Below are positions 18,142-27,290 of a DNA stretch of 64,000 nucleotides, piece after piece. How positions within the stretch are numbered: the first letter of the stretch is position 1; the number at the start of each line of letters is the position of its first letter. Both the position numbers and the translations under genes were made by a program. Below the pieces are notes generated by a model. That model was not told the DNA's origin, made no database searches, and saw only the letters and a list, made by a program, of their open reading frames with translations. This DNA is from Candidatus Rifleibacterium amylolyticum (GTDB lineage: Bacteria; Muiribacteriota; Ozemobacteria; Ozemobacterales; Ozemobacteraceae): positions 1 to 64,000 of the forward strand of contig JAACJG010000006.1 in the NCBI GenBank assembly GCA_009917695.1. Reading direction: 5' to 3'.

Positions 18142-20025
18142 TTAACTCCTGCTCATAACAGTAGATGCCAGTTCAAAAAACCTGACAAAATCAGGCTGAT
18201 AAAGATACAGCAGCAGGTCACGGCGGCCATTGCGACTATGCAATAGCCGCAACAAAGAATAAGTATCGGTCTTCAGTCTCTTACCGCCAGCCAGCTGCAG
18301 GGCACGTTGTTCGAGACTGCCTACCAGCTGTGCATCGATCTGCCCCTTGAGCAGTCCGACGAACCGGCGCAGATTGACCTTTTCCGAGAGCATTACCAGC
18401 AGTGAATCGCAGAAGCGCTGATAACGCGCCAACAGACTCAGATCTTCTTCTTCAATGAAATGCGGTCTTTTGCCGCACCTGATATCTGAGTGAACTGACA
18501 CTATCACAGTTGTACGGCCATTACCGGCAAGATCGCGCAAAGCCCGCATATTTCCGGCAAAATCTTCATTCAACGAGCTTTCGCTTACCGACTCGACAAC
18601 GATCAGACGATCTCCGTCACCAGGCAGCATATCTGCCAGCTGCTGCAGATCAGCAACTGCAAACTCGCCACGGTTAGCATCGATGCCAGAAAAGACCAGA
18701 TTTTCACTGAGACCGTCTGCGAACTTTTCGATGGCGGCACCATATACTTTTCGTGCCTGTTCGACACTGGCGCTCGACTGCAATTGCGTCAGCATGTCAG
18801 ATAGATTCACAACCCCTGTCAAGGCTGCAGCCCTTGCCGCAAATTCACGCAGACCATGCTCATACGAAACATAGAGAACCGACACACTATTCTGAGCATG
18901 CAGTGCCTGCTGCATCAGCAGACTGCCCTTACCGCTTTCACGCGGCCCGGTTATAACATGCAACCCACCCGCGGTCCAGCCGCCACCCAGCGATTTGTTG
19001 AGACCGGCTGAAATCGATGGCAAAACCTTTGGCTGCTCTTTTAACCAGACGAGACTCTCAGCAATCTCTGATTTAAGCGGCTGAAATCGACCACTTGCAG
19101 CCTTTACTCCAACTGCTTTCATTTGACTGCCAGATGGCTTTGCCCCTTTTCTGGCAACTCCGGGCCAAGACGGCAATGGCATCTGCCTGATCTTGTCGGC
19201 AAGTCCCGGCACTGGCGGCAATGGCGTCTGTACGAATTTAACCCAGTTGAGTGTCTCCTGAATGCTTTCCTGGGGCGTGCGCTTCTTGCTGCAAAAATCA
19301 GAAAAGGCAGCTATACCGTAAGCAAAATGTGAGGCTCCGACACCAACCCTTGGCCGGTGCAACGCCGGATGATTGCTGCCCGGCAACAGCACCCGGTAAT
19401 CTTTACTGCATGACTGGGCAACAACAGTTCTCAGAGAAGTTTTAGTAGCACGGCCGTCGGTATTTCTGATATCACCAACGGCTCCGAGCAGGCGATAATA
19501 GTTCTGGTCGAGATCGTCGCCGCCCTCAAGACCAAGAACTCCAGCATGTATTTCCAGACTGATTTCTTCGGGAGTTGCATAAATAGCCATGGTCTCCTGA
19601 GGAATTCCAAGACGCTTCAAAGCTTCGATGCATTTGACCGTGTCATCATAAACCTGCTGAAAGCCGAGAACTTCGGTTGCCGGCTTATACTGATTACCGT
19701 TGATCAATATCAGGCAGTCTTCAGCAGCGATCAAGCGCTGGAGTTCACTGGCGGCAGGAAGCTGCGGCAGGCGGCGACCACCAATTTCGAGCTGAATTTC
19801 TACGCCGGCATAGTCGCAGCCTTCGAACAACAGATCGCGGGCTTTGCGCACAGCAAAGACAATAACCATCGGACCATACAGAGCGTTGCCCTGTTCGGCA
19901 CTGAAATAAAGACTGCGAAAAGCGCCATCCGGGCATGATTTTACGAACTCAGGCACCCGAACCAGATCACTGCGGGTTTCGCCGCCTTCCATATCGGCCT
20001 GATATAGAGAAACGAACTGCTGCAT
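18142..20025 (-). CDS. Degenerate AEP-primase-like domain fused to RecA/DnaB-like ATPase domain
   Basis: C-terminal ITGPRESGKGSLLMQQAL and RLIVVESVSE; N-terminal LYGPMVIVFAV, GIPQETMAIYATPEEISLEIHAGVLGLEGGDDL, LLPGSNHP; AGGAGG upstream of ATG. Confidence 0.55.
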   Translation of the reverse strand: MQQFVSLYQADMEGGETRSDLVRVPEFVKSCPDGAFRSLYFSAEQGNALYGPMVIVFAVRKARDLLFEGCDYAGVEIQLEIGGRRLPQLPAASELQRLIAAEDCLILINGNQYKPATEVLGFQQVYDDTVKCIEALKRLGIPQETMAIYATPEEISLEIHAGVLGLEGGDDLDQNYYRLLGAVGDIRNTDGRATKTSLRTVVAQSCSKDYRVLLPGSNHPALHRPRVGVGASHFAYGIAAFSDFCSKKRTPQESIQETLNWVKFVQTPLPPVPGLADKIRQMPLPSWPGVARKGAKPSGSQMKAVGVKAASGRFQPLKSEIAESLVWLKEQPKVLPSISAGLNKSLGGGWTAGGLHVITGPRESGKGSLLMQQALHAQNSVSVLYVSYEHGLREFAARAAALTGVVNLSDMLTQLQSSASVEQARKVYGAAIEKFADGLSENLVFSGIDANRGEFAVADLQQLADMLPGDGDRLIVVESVSESSLNEDFAGNMRALRDLAGNGRTTVIVSVHSDIRCGKRPHFIEEEDLSLLARYQRFCDSLLVMLSEKVNLRRFVGLLKGQIDAQLVGSLEQRALQLAGGKRLKTDTYSLLRLLHSRNGRRDLLLYLYQPDFVRFFELASTVMSRS

Positions 20026-20056
20026 TCTGATTACGCCTCCTGTTCACATCTGTTAA

Positions 20057-21322
20057 TCATTCTCCCGGCATGCTCACACAGCTGAGCAGACGGCGATGAA
20101 AATCTTCGAATGAGCTCAGGCCAAAAAACATTTCAGCATTTCTGCCAAGAGAAAACACGGTCATGCCAGAGTTGGCAAGTTCGGTTACGTGACTGGCAAA
20201 GCTGACCTGATGGGCACGATTGAGACCATGCTCGATCAGACTCTCGGCCTTTTCAACATCTCCGGCGGCAAGAGCGCCAAGAATATCATCAACTGGAAAC
20301 GAAATACCATCGTAGTAACGACCCAAAACAGCTGCCGAATCCGCCGGTTTCTCGGCGATGGCCTGCATCACATCAGGGATCTTTTTGAGATCAGCAACGA
20401 ATGCGGCCGGGGCAAAGTCTGGCCCGATTGACCAGCTGCCTGATTCTGGTTCATCCACTACCAGCAGCAGAGTATCCTTGCGGCCGTGAACAAAAGTGAC
20501 CAGCTGCTGCAAAATGTTATCCTGAATCTTCTTGTGCTCGAGCATCTGCCAGAACAGGTTTTTGTTGCGGGCATCTGCTACTGAGCGATAATTAACGGTC
20601 AGAAAAAATCCCTCAGGCGCAACGGCAAGGCGGCTTACCGCTGATGATACGAGCTCGGCAAATCCCGGTTCGCGAGCAGCTGAGCTGGCTGAAGATTTTA
20701 CCGGGCCATAAAAGCAGCCGGCGATTCGCGCACTTTTACTGGTAAAAAGCCTTTCCAGCTCGGCAAAAGTAAGAGCTGAAGGCAAACCGCTGCCTGATGC
20801 CGAATTTATCAGAAAAGCGCGCTCTTCAGGTTCTTTTTGACTCGAAAAACTCAAGGCAAGATGATAATTGCTCAGATCGACAGTCTGCTGAGACGGTTCT
20901 GCCTGTATAAAGCCAGGCAGAATGAAGTTTTCGTCAGACACCATGCCAAGCCGTCGCCCCATGCGACTGAACAACTGAAGCAGGCTCACAGAAGAACCCT
21001 TCGCCGGGCGGGTCATCGAAGGATAGATTGTTTCGAGGCCCTGCCACTGGCTATGAATGCGGCGACGTGGAACCCAGGCTTCATACAGTGCGGCTGATGC
21101 TCCAGTTATACCCGTGCTGGCAAATATGATGAGATTACGCGAAGGTTCTCCGAGAAGAAGACCGCGGCGGCGGGCAACCGACTCTATTGGCAGTGGTTGA
21201 GCGTTGACCGGAGTGATCAGGTCTGTGCTGTCAACGGGCACCGGCAAAATCTGCTGAGCATCAGCACTGCCTCCAAAAAACACAACCGCAACCAGCAACA
21301 ATCCTAGCAGAATATGTCTCAT
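20057..21322 (-). CDS. Secreted alkaline phosphatase-like protein lacking canonical catalytic motifs
   Basis: GFFLTVNYRSVADARNKNLFWQMLEHKKIQDNILQQLVTFVHGRKDTLLLVVDEPESGSWSIG matches the PhoA-type GFFLMVEGGRIDWAGH...DTLLVVTADHETGGLSIG pattern; ATG at 21322 with GGAGG and signal peptide. Confidence 0.65.
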   Translation of the reverse strand: MRHILLGLLLVAVVFFGGSADAQQILPVPVDSTDLITPVNAQPLPIESVARRRGLLLGEPSRNLIIFASTGITGASAALYEAWVPRRRIHSQWQGLETIYPSMTRPAKGSSVSLLQLFSRMGRRLGMVSDENFILPGFIQAEPSQQTVDLSNYHLALSFSSQKEPEERAFLINSASGSGLPSALTFAELERLFTSKSARIAGCFYGPVKSSASSAAREPGFAELVSSAVSRLAVAPEGFFLTVNYRSVADARNKNLFWQMLEHKKIQDNILQQLVTFVHGRKDTLLLVVDEPESGSWSIGPDFAPAAFVADLKKIPDVMQAIAEKPADSAAVLGRYYDGISFPVDDILGALAAGDVEKAESLIEHGLNRAHQVSFASHVTELANSGMTVFSLGRNAEMFFGLSSFEDFHRRLLSCVSMPGE

Positions 21323-21441
21323 TTTGGTTCCTCCGGTTTTGTCTGTGTATATCTTAGCGGAAACAACCGGACACTGCAAGAAAGATGAAAAATCTCATTT
21401 TTTGCGCTAGAATGGTAACAAATTTATCGAGAGGTAAACAA

Positions 21442-24400
21442 ATGACCAGAAACGCCTTTTTCAGCTGTTTTTCGGTTCTATGCTGTCTTCTTCTGCTCTG
21501 CTCAACCGGCATGGCCGCAGAAGCATTCAGCTTCATCCACAGTTTTTCAACTTCCGGGACTGTACAGCCAGCAAACTGGCGCCTGAAGCTGGAATTCAAC
21601 CGTCCAGTATCTATTCTGGAAATCTCAAAACGAATATCCTGCCGACAGAATGGGAAGAACAGCAGAATCAAGGTAGTCAATGCCACCACTTTCGATGCCG
21701 AAGAGCAGAAAAAGTCGTTGCCGCCCGAGCGCAAAGTATTCATTATCGGGCCGGCCGAAAAGAATCCTGCCACCGGCACCTGGGAAATAACTGTCGCCAA
21801 AGGCATAATCGCGGCAGAAAGCAAAGAGGTCATAGGCAACAGCACAACAATCAATTTCTCAAGCACCGATGCTGTTACCATGTCTTTTCTTGAGCCCTTC
21901 TTCGACAGCTCTGACGACAAAGGCGTCTATTTCGATCTCGATGACAATGTTAAAGACTACAAACTGGCGCGACACGTAAAAATTACGCCGCCAATCGGAT
22001 ATTTCAAAGTCAGCCGGCGCTATCACAGCGACCGCAACCGCTATCGTGTTGTCGGCAAATTTGTTACCGGCAGAAAATATACTCTTCAGATCATTGGCGG
22101 CAGCGTCGAAGGCGAAAAGCAGGTCCTCGCCAACGCCTCACAGGAGTTCACTGCCGTCGGGCCACAGCCGCAGATATCATTTGCGGTCGATCGCTCGGTA
22201 ATCGAGCTGAAAAGTCGCCAGCTGGTTCCCCTCAGCTTTACCAGAGTCGGCAACTTCAAGTGCCAGCTCACCAAAGTGCCAGCTTTCTTCGGCCCGGCCC
22301 TGGATTCAATCACCGCTTTTGCCGAAGCCGAAGAAAAAAGGCCACAGGATTCAGATGCAATGCGCCTTGCCTGGAGCGAAAGCATAAAGATCGGCAGTGC
22401 CGCAGCCGAGCTTGACAGTCTGATGGTCAGCTTTGTCAAACAGCACGAAGCACTCAAGCAGATCGCGGACCCACAAGTTGCCGACACTCTCAAGAACTTT
22501 CTGACACCTGATTTTTCGTCTGAGGGCAAAGCCTTTCTCGGAACTGAAAACCCCGACCGCGAGCACTTCTTTTCGCTGCCGCTCGACTACCGCTCAGAGC
22601 CAGAAAAAGGTGGTTCGGTTATCGTCAGAGCCGGCGAAATAGATGTTGAAGACGGCCAGCGGGTAACCAGACTGTTTCAGGTTACCGACCTGGCAATTAC
22701 CTATAAATTCGGACGCAATGATCTGCTTCTCTGGGTAACTTCGGTCGAAACCGGTCGGCCGGTTGCCGAAGCCTCGATCATGCTGCTCGATCGCAACGGC
22801 CTCTCGATCATGGCAGGCAAAACCGATCGCGACGGCATTATCAGAATTGATCAAAACACCGAATATCCGAACATATCGCTTGATAACGACAATCCTAAGG
22901 TAAGCCGGGCAAAGCTGCAAATCTGCGACCAGATTATCGCAGCAGCAGCAACCCCTTCCGACAGCTGCTTTATCAAGTTGACAACAAACCGCATCTATCC
23001 TTCGGCAATTGGTCAGGCCAGCCCCGATATGCGCGGGCAGCTCTCTGCCAACGGCAACATATTTACTGAACGCGGCGTCTATCGGCCAGGTGAAACCGTA
23101 TTCTGGAAAACCACTGTCCGCGAATACAGTGACAACAACATTATCGCTCCGGCCGGCATGAAAGTGACCGTGAGCATTAAAACTTCTCGTTCAGAAACGA
23201 TTTACGAAGAAGAGCACGAACTCAACGAATTCGGCACCTGCTCAGGTTCGGTTGTAATAAAATCCTATCAGCCGCTTGGCCAGTACAACATCAAAGTCAC
23301 CAGAGATTCCGACAAGTCTGAAGTTAAAGACGACAAGCGCGATCCTGCCTGGGACAACCTCATGGGCCGCGCACCGCAGACTGCTGCAAAATCTGGCAGC
23401 AATGATGACAGCACTGTAATGGTATGCCAGACCAGCTTTCAGGTGCAGGAATTTGAACCGCCGCGCCACTTTGTGACTCTCGAAATGAATCGCGAAAAAC
23501 GCACTGTGCGCCACATAGTTGGTAAAGACAGCGAGCAGGAATATCTTGTCTGCAAAATCAAGGGAAACTACTACAGCGGTGGACCCGTTCGCCATGCAAA
23601 AGTGCAATGGACAGCACACCTGACCGAGCGCACCTCTTCTCCGGCCGGATTCAACCTTTACCACTTCGGAAACAATGACACACAGAAAGAGCTGATCGAA
23701 TCTGGCAACTCAGTTCTCAGCAAAGATGGCGAACTGGCAATAGCCCTGCCCATTTCAAATTCTGTGCTGAACGGCCTCAACAGCATCGAAATCTCTGCCA
23801 CTGTTCTCGATGTCGATGCCCGGCCCTCAACTGCTGTAAGCCGTTTTTCTCCAGATCCGGTATATCGCGTAGGTATCGCCAGACTGCCTTCAACTCTTGC
23901 CCAGGGCGAAGAGTTCCCGGTGCAGATCATCGCTATTGACAAAAACGGGCAAAAACTCGAACGCGGTGAGATTCAGCTCGAAATCATGCGCAAACGCTAT
24001 TTTTACATTCAGAAGCGCAATAGCGACGGTGGCATCTATTACAGCTGGACCAGCGGCTGGACGCGCAGTCACAACGCGAAACAGAGCATAAAAGATGGTA
24101 TGGCGACCTTCGACCTGATACTTGCCGAAGGCGGCGATTACATGCTGCTCGCCACTTACGGCACCGGCAATGAAGAAGCAAAGGCCGCCATGAGCTTCTA
24201 TGTCGATTATTCCTATTCAAGCTTCGAAGATTATGCTGGACGCGACCGTATGCGCAGCGAAAACGAGATTTTCCTGATGCCTGACCGTGATGTGGCAGCA
24301 GTTAATGACAAGATCAAAATCCGCTATTCGCTGCCGAGAATATGCGAATATGCCCTTCTCACCAAAGAATCAGACGGCATCATCAATGCCAGAGTCGTTA

Positions 24401-27021
24401 AACTCGACAAGGCGCAGGGTGAATTCATCGAAACGCTTACCGAAGCAGCCAGACCCAACGTCTACATTGGGCTTATCGCACCGGCAACACGAGGTGAATT
24501 CCCGCTGTATGTCAGTGACGTCGACAGCAATTTTCCGCGCGCCTATTATGGTTACACCAATATCAAGGTCCAGAACAGCGTCGACAATATATCTGTAGCC
24601 ATAGCTCCAGAGCAGACCGGCGAACTCAAAGCAGGACCCGGCGACCAGCAGAAGATAAGCTTTGTCGTGACTGATCGCAATGGCAAACCGGCCGATGTTG
24701 AAATGGCAGTCTGCGTTGTTGACGAAGCCATACTTTCGCTGACCGGTTATGTGACACCCAGTCTGAACTCACTCAATGACTTTCTGCTGCCACTCAGCGT
24801 TTTTACCGGCGATCTGCGCACTTCACTGATCAGTCAGGATCTCTTCCGGCTGATTTCTACCCGGGCACTCACCGGCGGCGACGGCGGCGCCGGAGCCATA
24901 GCTTCTGATCTTGATTCGCGCAAGGATTTCAGACCGGTTGCCTACTGGAACGCCGGCCTGCGCACCGATGCAAATGGCCGCTGTGAAATAGAATTCAAGC
25001 TGCCCGACAGCATGACATCTTATCGCATCTATGCCGTTGCCCTCGATCGCGGCACTGCCTTCAATTCGAAAGATCGGCAACTCAAAGTCAGCCGCGAGTT
25101 CTATCTTGAACCTGCTCTGCCAAGATTTATGACTGCCGGCGACAAAGCTACTCTACCCGTATCAGTCAGCAACAAAGGTAATCAGAGTGGCCAGGCAGAA
25201 GTCTCTGTGATCGAAGCCGCCAATCTGGCCGCAAGTCCGGGCAAAAACAGTGTCAACCTCGAACCTTTTACCAATTCTGTCAGCAAACTCACTCTCGAAG
25301 CCGACAACGGTGCCGGTGAAGCCAAACTGGTGCTGTCCGGTTCATTCAATGGCCTGTCTGATTCGATCAGCCGCACTCTGCCAGTAAACCCGGCAGCCAC
25401 TATCATCAACCGCAATCTCTCTGGTCACTTTACCGGCACACAGCAGATCAAACCTGATATGCCAAAATATCTTGCCAGCATGAGTCAGGCTGACATCAAA
25501 GGCACCGTTAATGGGCGACTGAACATATCAACCACGCCATGGCCAAGGCTGGCACCAGCTCTACGCTATCTGATGCGCTATCCATACGGCTGTCTCGAAC
25601 AGGTGAGCTCGGGCATCATTCCGCTGGCCGGCATGCGCAATCTCGTCATGGAAGGCCGCCTGCCCGGCTACAGTCTGGTCGATATAGACAAATTCCTGGA
25701 AGGCGGCTTCAACAAACTGATGAAGATGCAGAGAGCTTCTGGCGGCTTCTCTTACTGGACATCACAGTATTCTGAATCCTGGTGGGGAACTCAGTATGCC
25801 GTGTTTGCCATGACCATCGCCAAAAAGTCAGGTTATGCCGTCGATGAAGACAGGTTGCAGGCAGGAGTCGATTTTATTCGCCAGTGCCTGTTCAAGAACA
25901 ACAACGATGACCGTTTCTCTGACGGCATTCTGGCTATGGCTGTGGTCAACCTCGCCATGAACAGCAAGATATCAGCTGCCGATATGGATACTCTCAAAAA
26001 ACGCTTTGAAAAAGCAGGTAAAGAGGCGGCACCGCTGATGCTCTGGGCAGAAGCGCTCAACGGACAGACTCCGATCGCAGAGCTTCAGGCAAGGCTGAAT
26101 AAACTCGAACCGGCCGAAAGAGACATTTCCTATGGCTGGCAATATACGCCAACCAGACACAACGCCCTGCTGCTGTTGACCTGCCTGACTCTCAAAGGCA
26201 ACGACAAAATGGCTGACGATCTTTCAGGCAGACTGCTCAACAGTCTGGGAAATAACGGATACTGGAATTCGACTGCCGATACCGGTCTGGCTCTGTTCGC
26301 GCTGGCGGAGTATTTCAAGTCGCGTAACACAGAGTTTGCCAATAATGTCGATTTCGTTCTGATTACTGCCGATGGTAAGGAAACACTAAACAGCGGCCAG
26401 TTTGGGATCACCCGCGAGATCAGCAAAGAAGTGCTGCTCAGTCCCGAAGGAATAACCATCGAGGGGCCGGGCAAAATCCTGCTGAGCTACAGCCTTGAAT
26501 ACAGCTATCCTGACGAAACCGAGCGTACTGAAGCTGTAAATAAGGGTTTCTCAATCGAGAAGAAATTCGAAAACCTCAGCGGCAGCAAAGATATTCGCGT
26601 AGGCGATATAATCAAAGCCACAGTAGAATTCGAAGATGACTTCGGCAAAGAAACCTGGTATGGTGCCAGACTCAACCATCTTGCCGTCGAAGACCCGATT
26701 CCGGCAGGGTTTATCGCCATCAATCCAGATCTCAAGAACGACAATATACCTTCTGATGCCGATATGGCAAACGAAGAGTATTACTGTGACTGGGAATTCG
26801 GGGCCTATACCTTCTATGCCGATCATCGTGAGCTGCGCAATGATCGCCTGCTGGCCTTCAAAGATCGTGCATGGTCAGGACGTTTCCGACTGGTTTATTA
26901 TCTGCGGGCAGTCTGCGAAGGAACCTTCAAGATGAAACCGAGTCAGATCGGCCTGATGTATAACCCTGAGTATTACGGCATGTCGGTGCCCCAAACCATC
27001 ACCGTGCTGCCGGCTCAGTAA
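21442..27021 (+). CDS. Bacterial alpha-2-macroglobulin family protein
   Basis: TNRIYPSAIGQ...TERGVYRPGETVFWKTTVR, thioester motif YPYGCLEQ, 1859 aa from ATG at 21442. Confidence 0.93.
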   Translation: MTRNAFFSCFSVLCCLLLLCSTGMAAEAFSFIHSFSTSGTVQPANWRLKLEFNRPVSILEISKRISCRQNGKNSRIKVVNATTFDAEEQKKSLPPERKVFIIGPAEKNPATGTWEITVAKGIIAAESKEVIGNSTTINFSSTDAVTMSFLEPFFDSSDDKGVYFDLDDNVKDYKLARHVKITPPIGYFKVSRRYHSDRNRYRVVGKFVTGRKYTLQIIGGSVEGEKQVLANASQEFTAVGPQPQISFAVDRSVIELKSRQLVPLSFTRVGNFKCQLTKVPAFFGPALDSITAFAEAEEKRPQDSDAMRLAWSESIKIGSAAAELDSLMVSFVKQHEALKQIADPQVADTLKNFLTPDFSSEGKAFLGTENPDREHFFSLPLDYRSEPEKGGSVIVRAGEIDVEDGQRVTRLFQVTDLAITYKFGRNDLLLWVTSVETGRPVAEASIMLLDRNGLSIMAGKTDRDGIIRIDQNTEYPNISLDNDNPKVSRAKLQICDQIIAAAATPSDSCFIKLTTNRIYPSAIGQASPDMRGQLSANGNIFTERGVYRPGETVFWKTTVREYSDNNIIAPAGMKVTVSIKTSRSETIYEEEHELNEFGTCSGSVVIKSYQPLGQYNIKVTRDSDKSEVKDDKRDPAWDNLMGRAPQTAAKSGSNDDSTVMVCQTSFQVQEFEPPRHFVTLEMNREKRTVRHIVGKDSEQEYLVCKIKGNYYSGGPVRHAKVQWTAHLTERTSSPAGFNLYHFGNNDTQKELIESGNSVLSKDGELAIALPISNSVLNGLNSIEISATVLDVDARPSTAVSRFSPDPVYRVGIARLPSTLAQGEEFPVQIIAIDKNGQKLERGEIQLEIMRKRYFYIQKRNSDGGIYYSWTSGWTRSHNAKQSIKDGMATFDLILAEGGDYMLLATYGTGNEEAKAAMSFYVDYSYSSFEDYAGRDRMRSENEIFLMPDRDVAAVNDKIKIRYSLPRICEYALLTKESDGIINARVVKLDKAQGEFIETLTEAARPNVYIGLIAPATRGEFPLYVSDVDSNFPRAYYGYTNIKVQNSVDNISVAIAPEQTGELKAGPGDQQKISFVVTDRNGKPADVEMAVCVVDEAILSLTGYVTPSLNSLNDFLLPLSVFTGDLRTSLISQDLFRLISTRALTGGDGGAGAIASDLDSRKDFRPVAYWNAGLRTDANGRCEIEFKLPDSMTSYRIYAVALDRGTAFNSKDRQLKVSREFYLEPALPRFMTAGDKATLPVSVSNKGNQSGQAEVSVIEAANLAASPGKNSVNLEPFTNSVSKLTLEADNGAGEAKLVLSGSFNGLSDSISRTLPVNPAATIINRNLSGHFTGTQQIKPDMPKYLASMSQADIKGTVNGRLNISTTPWPRLAPALRYLMRYPYGCLEQVSSGIIPLAGMRNLVMEGRLPGYSLVDIDKFLEGGFNKLMKMQRASGGFSYWTSQYSESWWGTQYAVFAMTIAKKSGYAVDEDRLQAGVDFIRQCLFKNNNDDRFSDGILAMAVVNLAMNSKISAADMDTLKKRFEKAGKEAAPLMLWAEALNGQTPIAELQARLNKLEPAERDISYGWQYTPTRHNALLLLTCLTLKGNDKMADDLSGRLLNSLGNNGYWNSTADTGLALFALAEYFKSRNTEFANNVDFVLITADGKETLNSGQFGITREISKEVLLSPEGITIEGPGKILLSYSLEYSYPDETERTEAVNKGFSIEKKFENLSGSKDIRVGDIIKATVEFEDDFGKETWYGARLNHLAVEDPIPAGFIAINPDLKNDNIPSDADMANEEYYCDWEFGAYTFYADHRELRNDRLLAFKDRAWSGRFRLVYYLRAVCEGTFKMKPSQIGLMYNPEYYGMSVPQTITVLPAQ

Positions 27022-27087
27022 ATCGACGCAAGCATCTGTCGGCCGGCAGCCCGCAACGGCTGTCGGCCTTCTTTATTGCTGCCATCA

Positions 27088-27260
27088 CGCCGAGAGCCCA
27101 AAGGTGTTTGCAATTAACATATAGTAATGATAAACAAAGGGCGTAGGCGGGGATCTCATAAGCGCAAGCTTGTGAGCCGAGCACTTTTGCCTCAAAGGCT
27201 CCAGCAATCGAGAAGCAGAGGAGGCGAATCGCTGGAGCGTTGAGATCCCGCCGAGAGCCC
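27088..27260. other. Intergenic element with closing helix, GCAA-tetraloop hairpin and flanking 12-bp direct repeats
   Basis: CGCCGAGAGCCC at 27088-27099 and 27249-27260; GGCGGGGATCTCA (27146-27158)/TGAGATCCCGCC (27241-27252); hairpin 27155-27176; 8-bp stem 27198-27205/27231-27238. Confidence 0.5.
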
Positions 27261-27290
27261 GAATGAGTTTTAAATACAGGATTGAATTAG

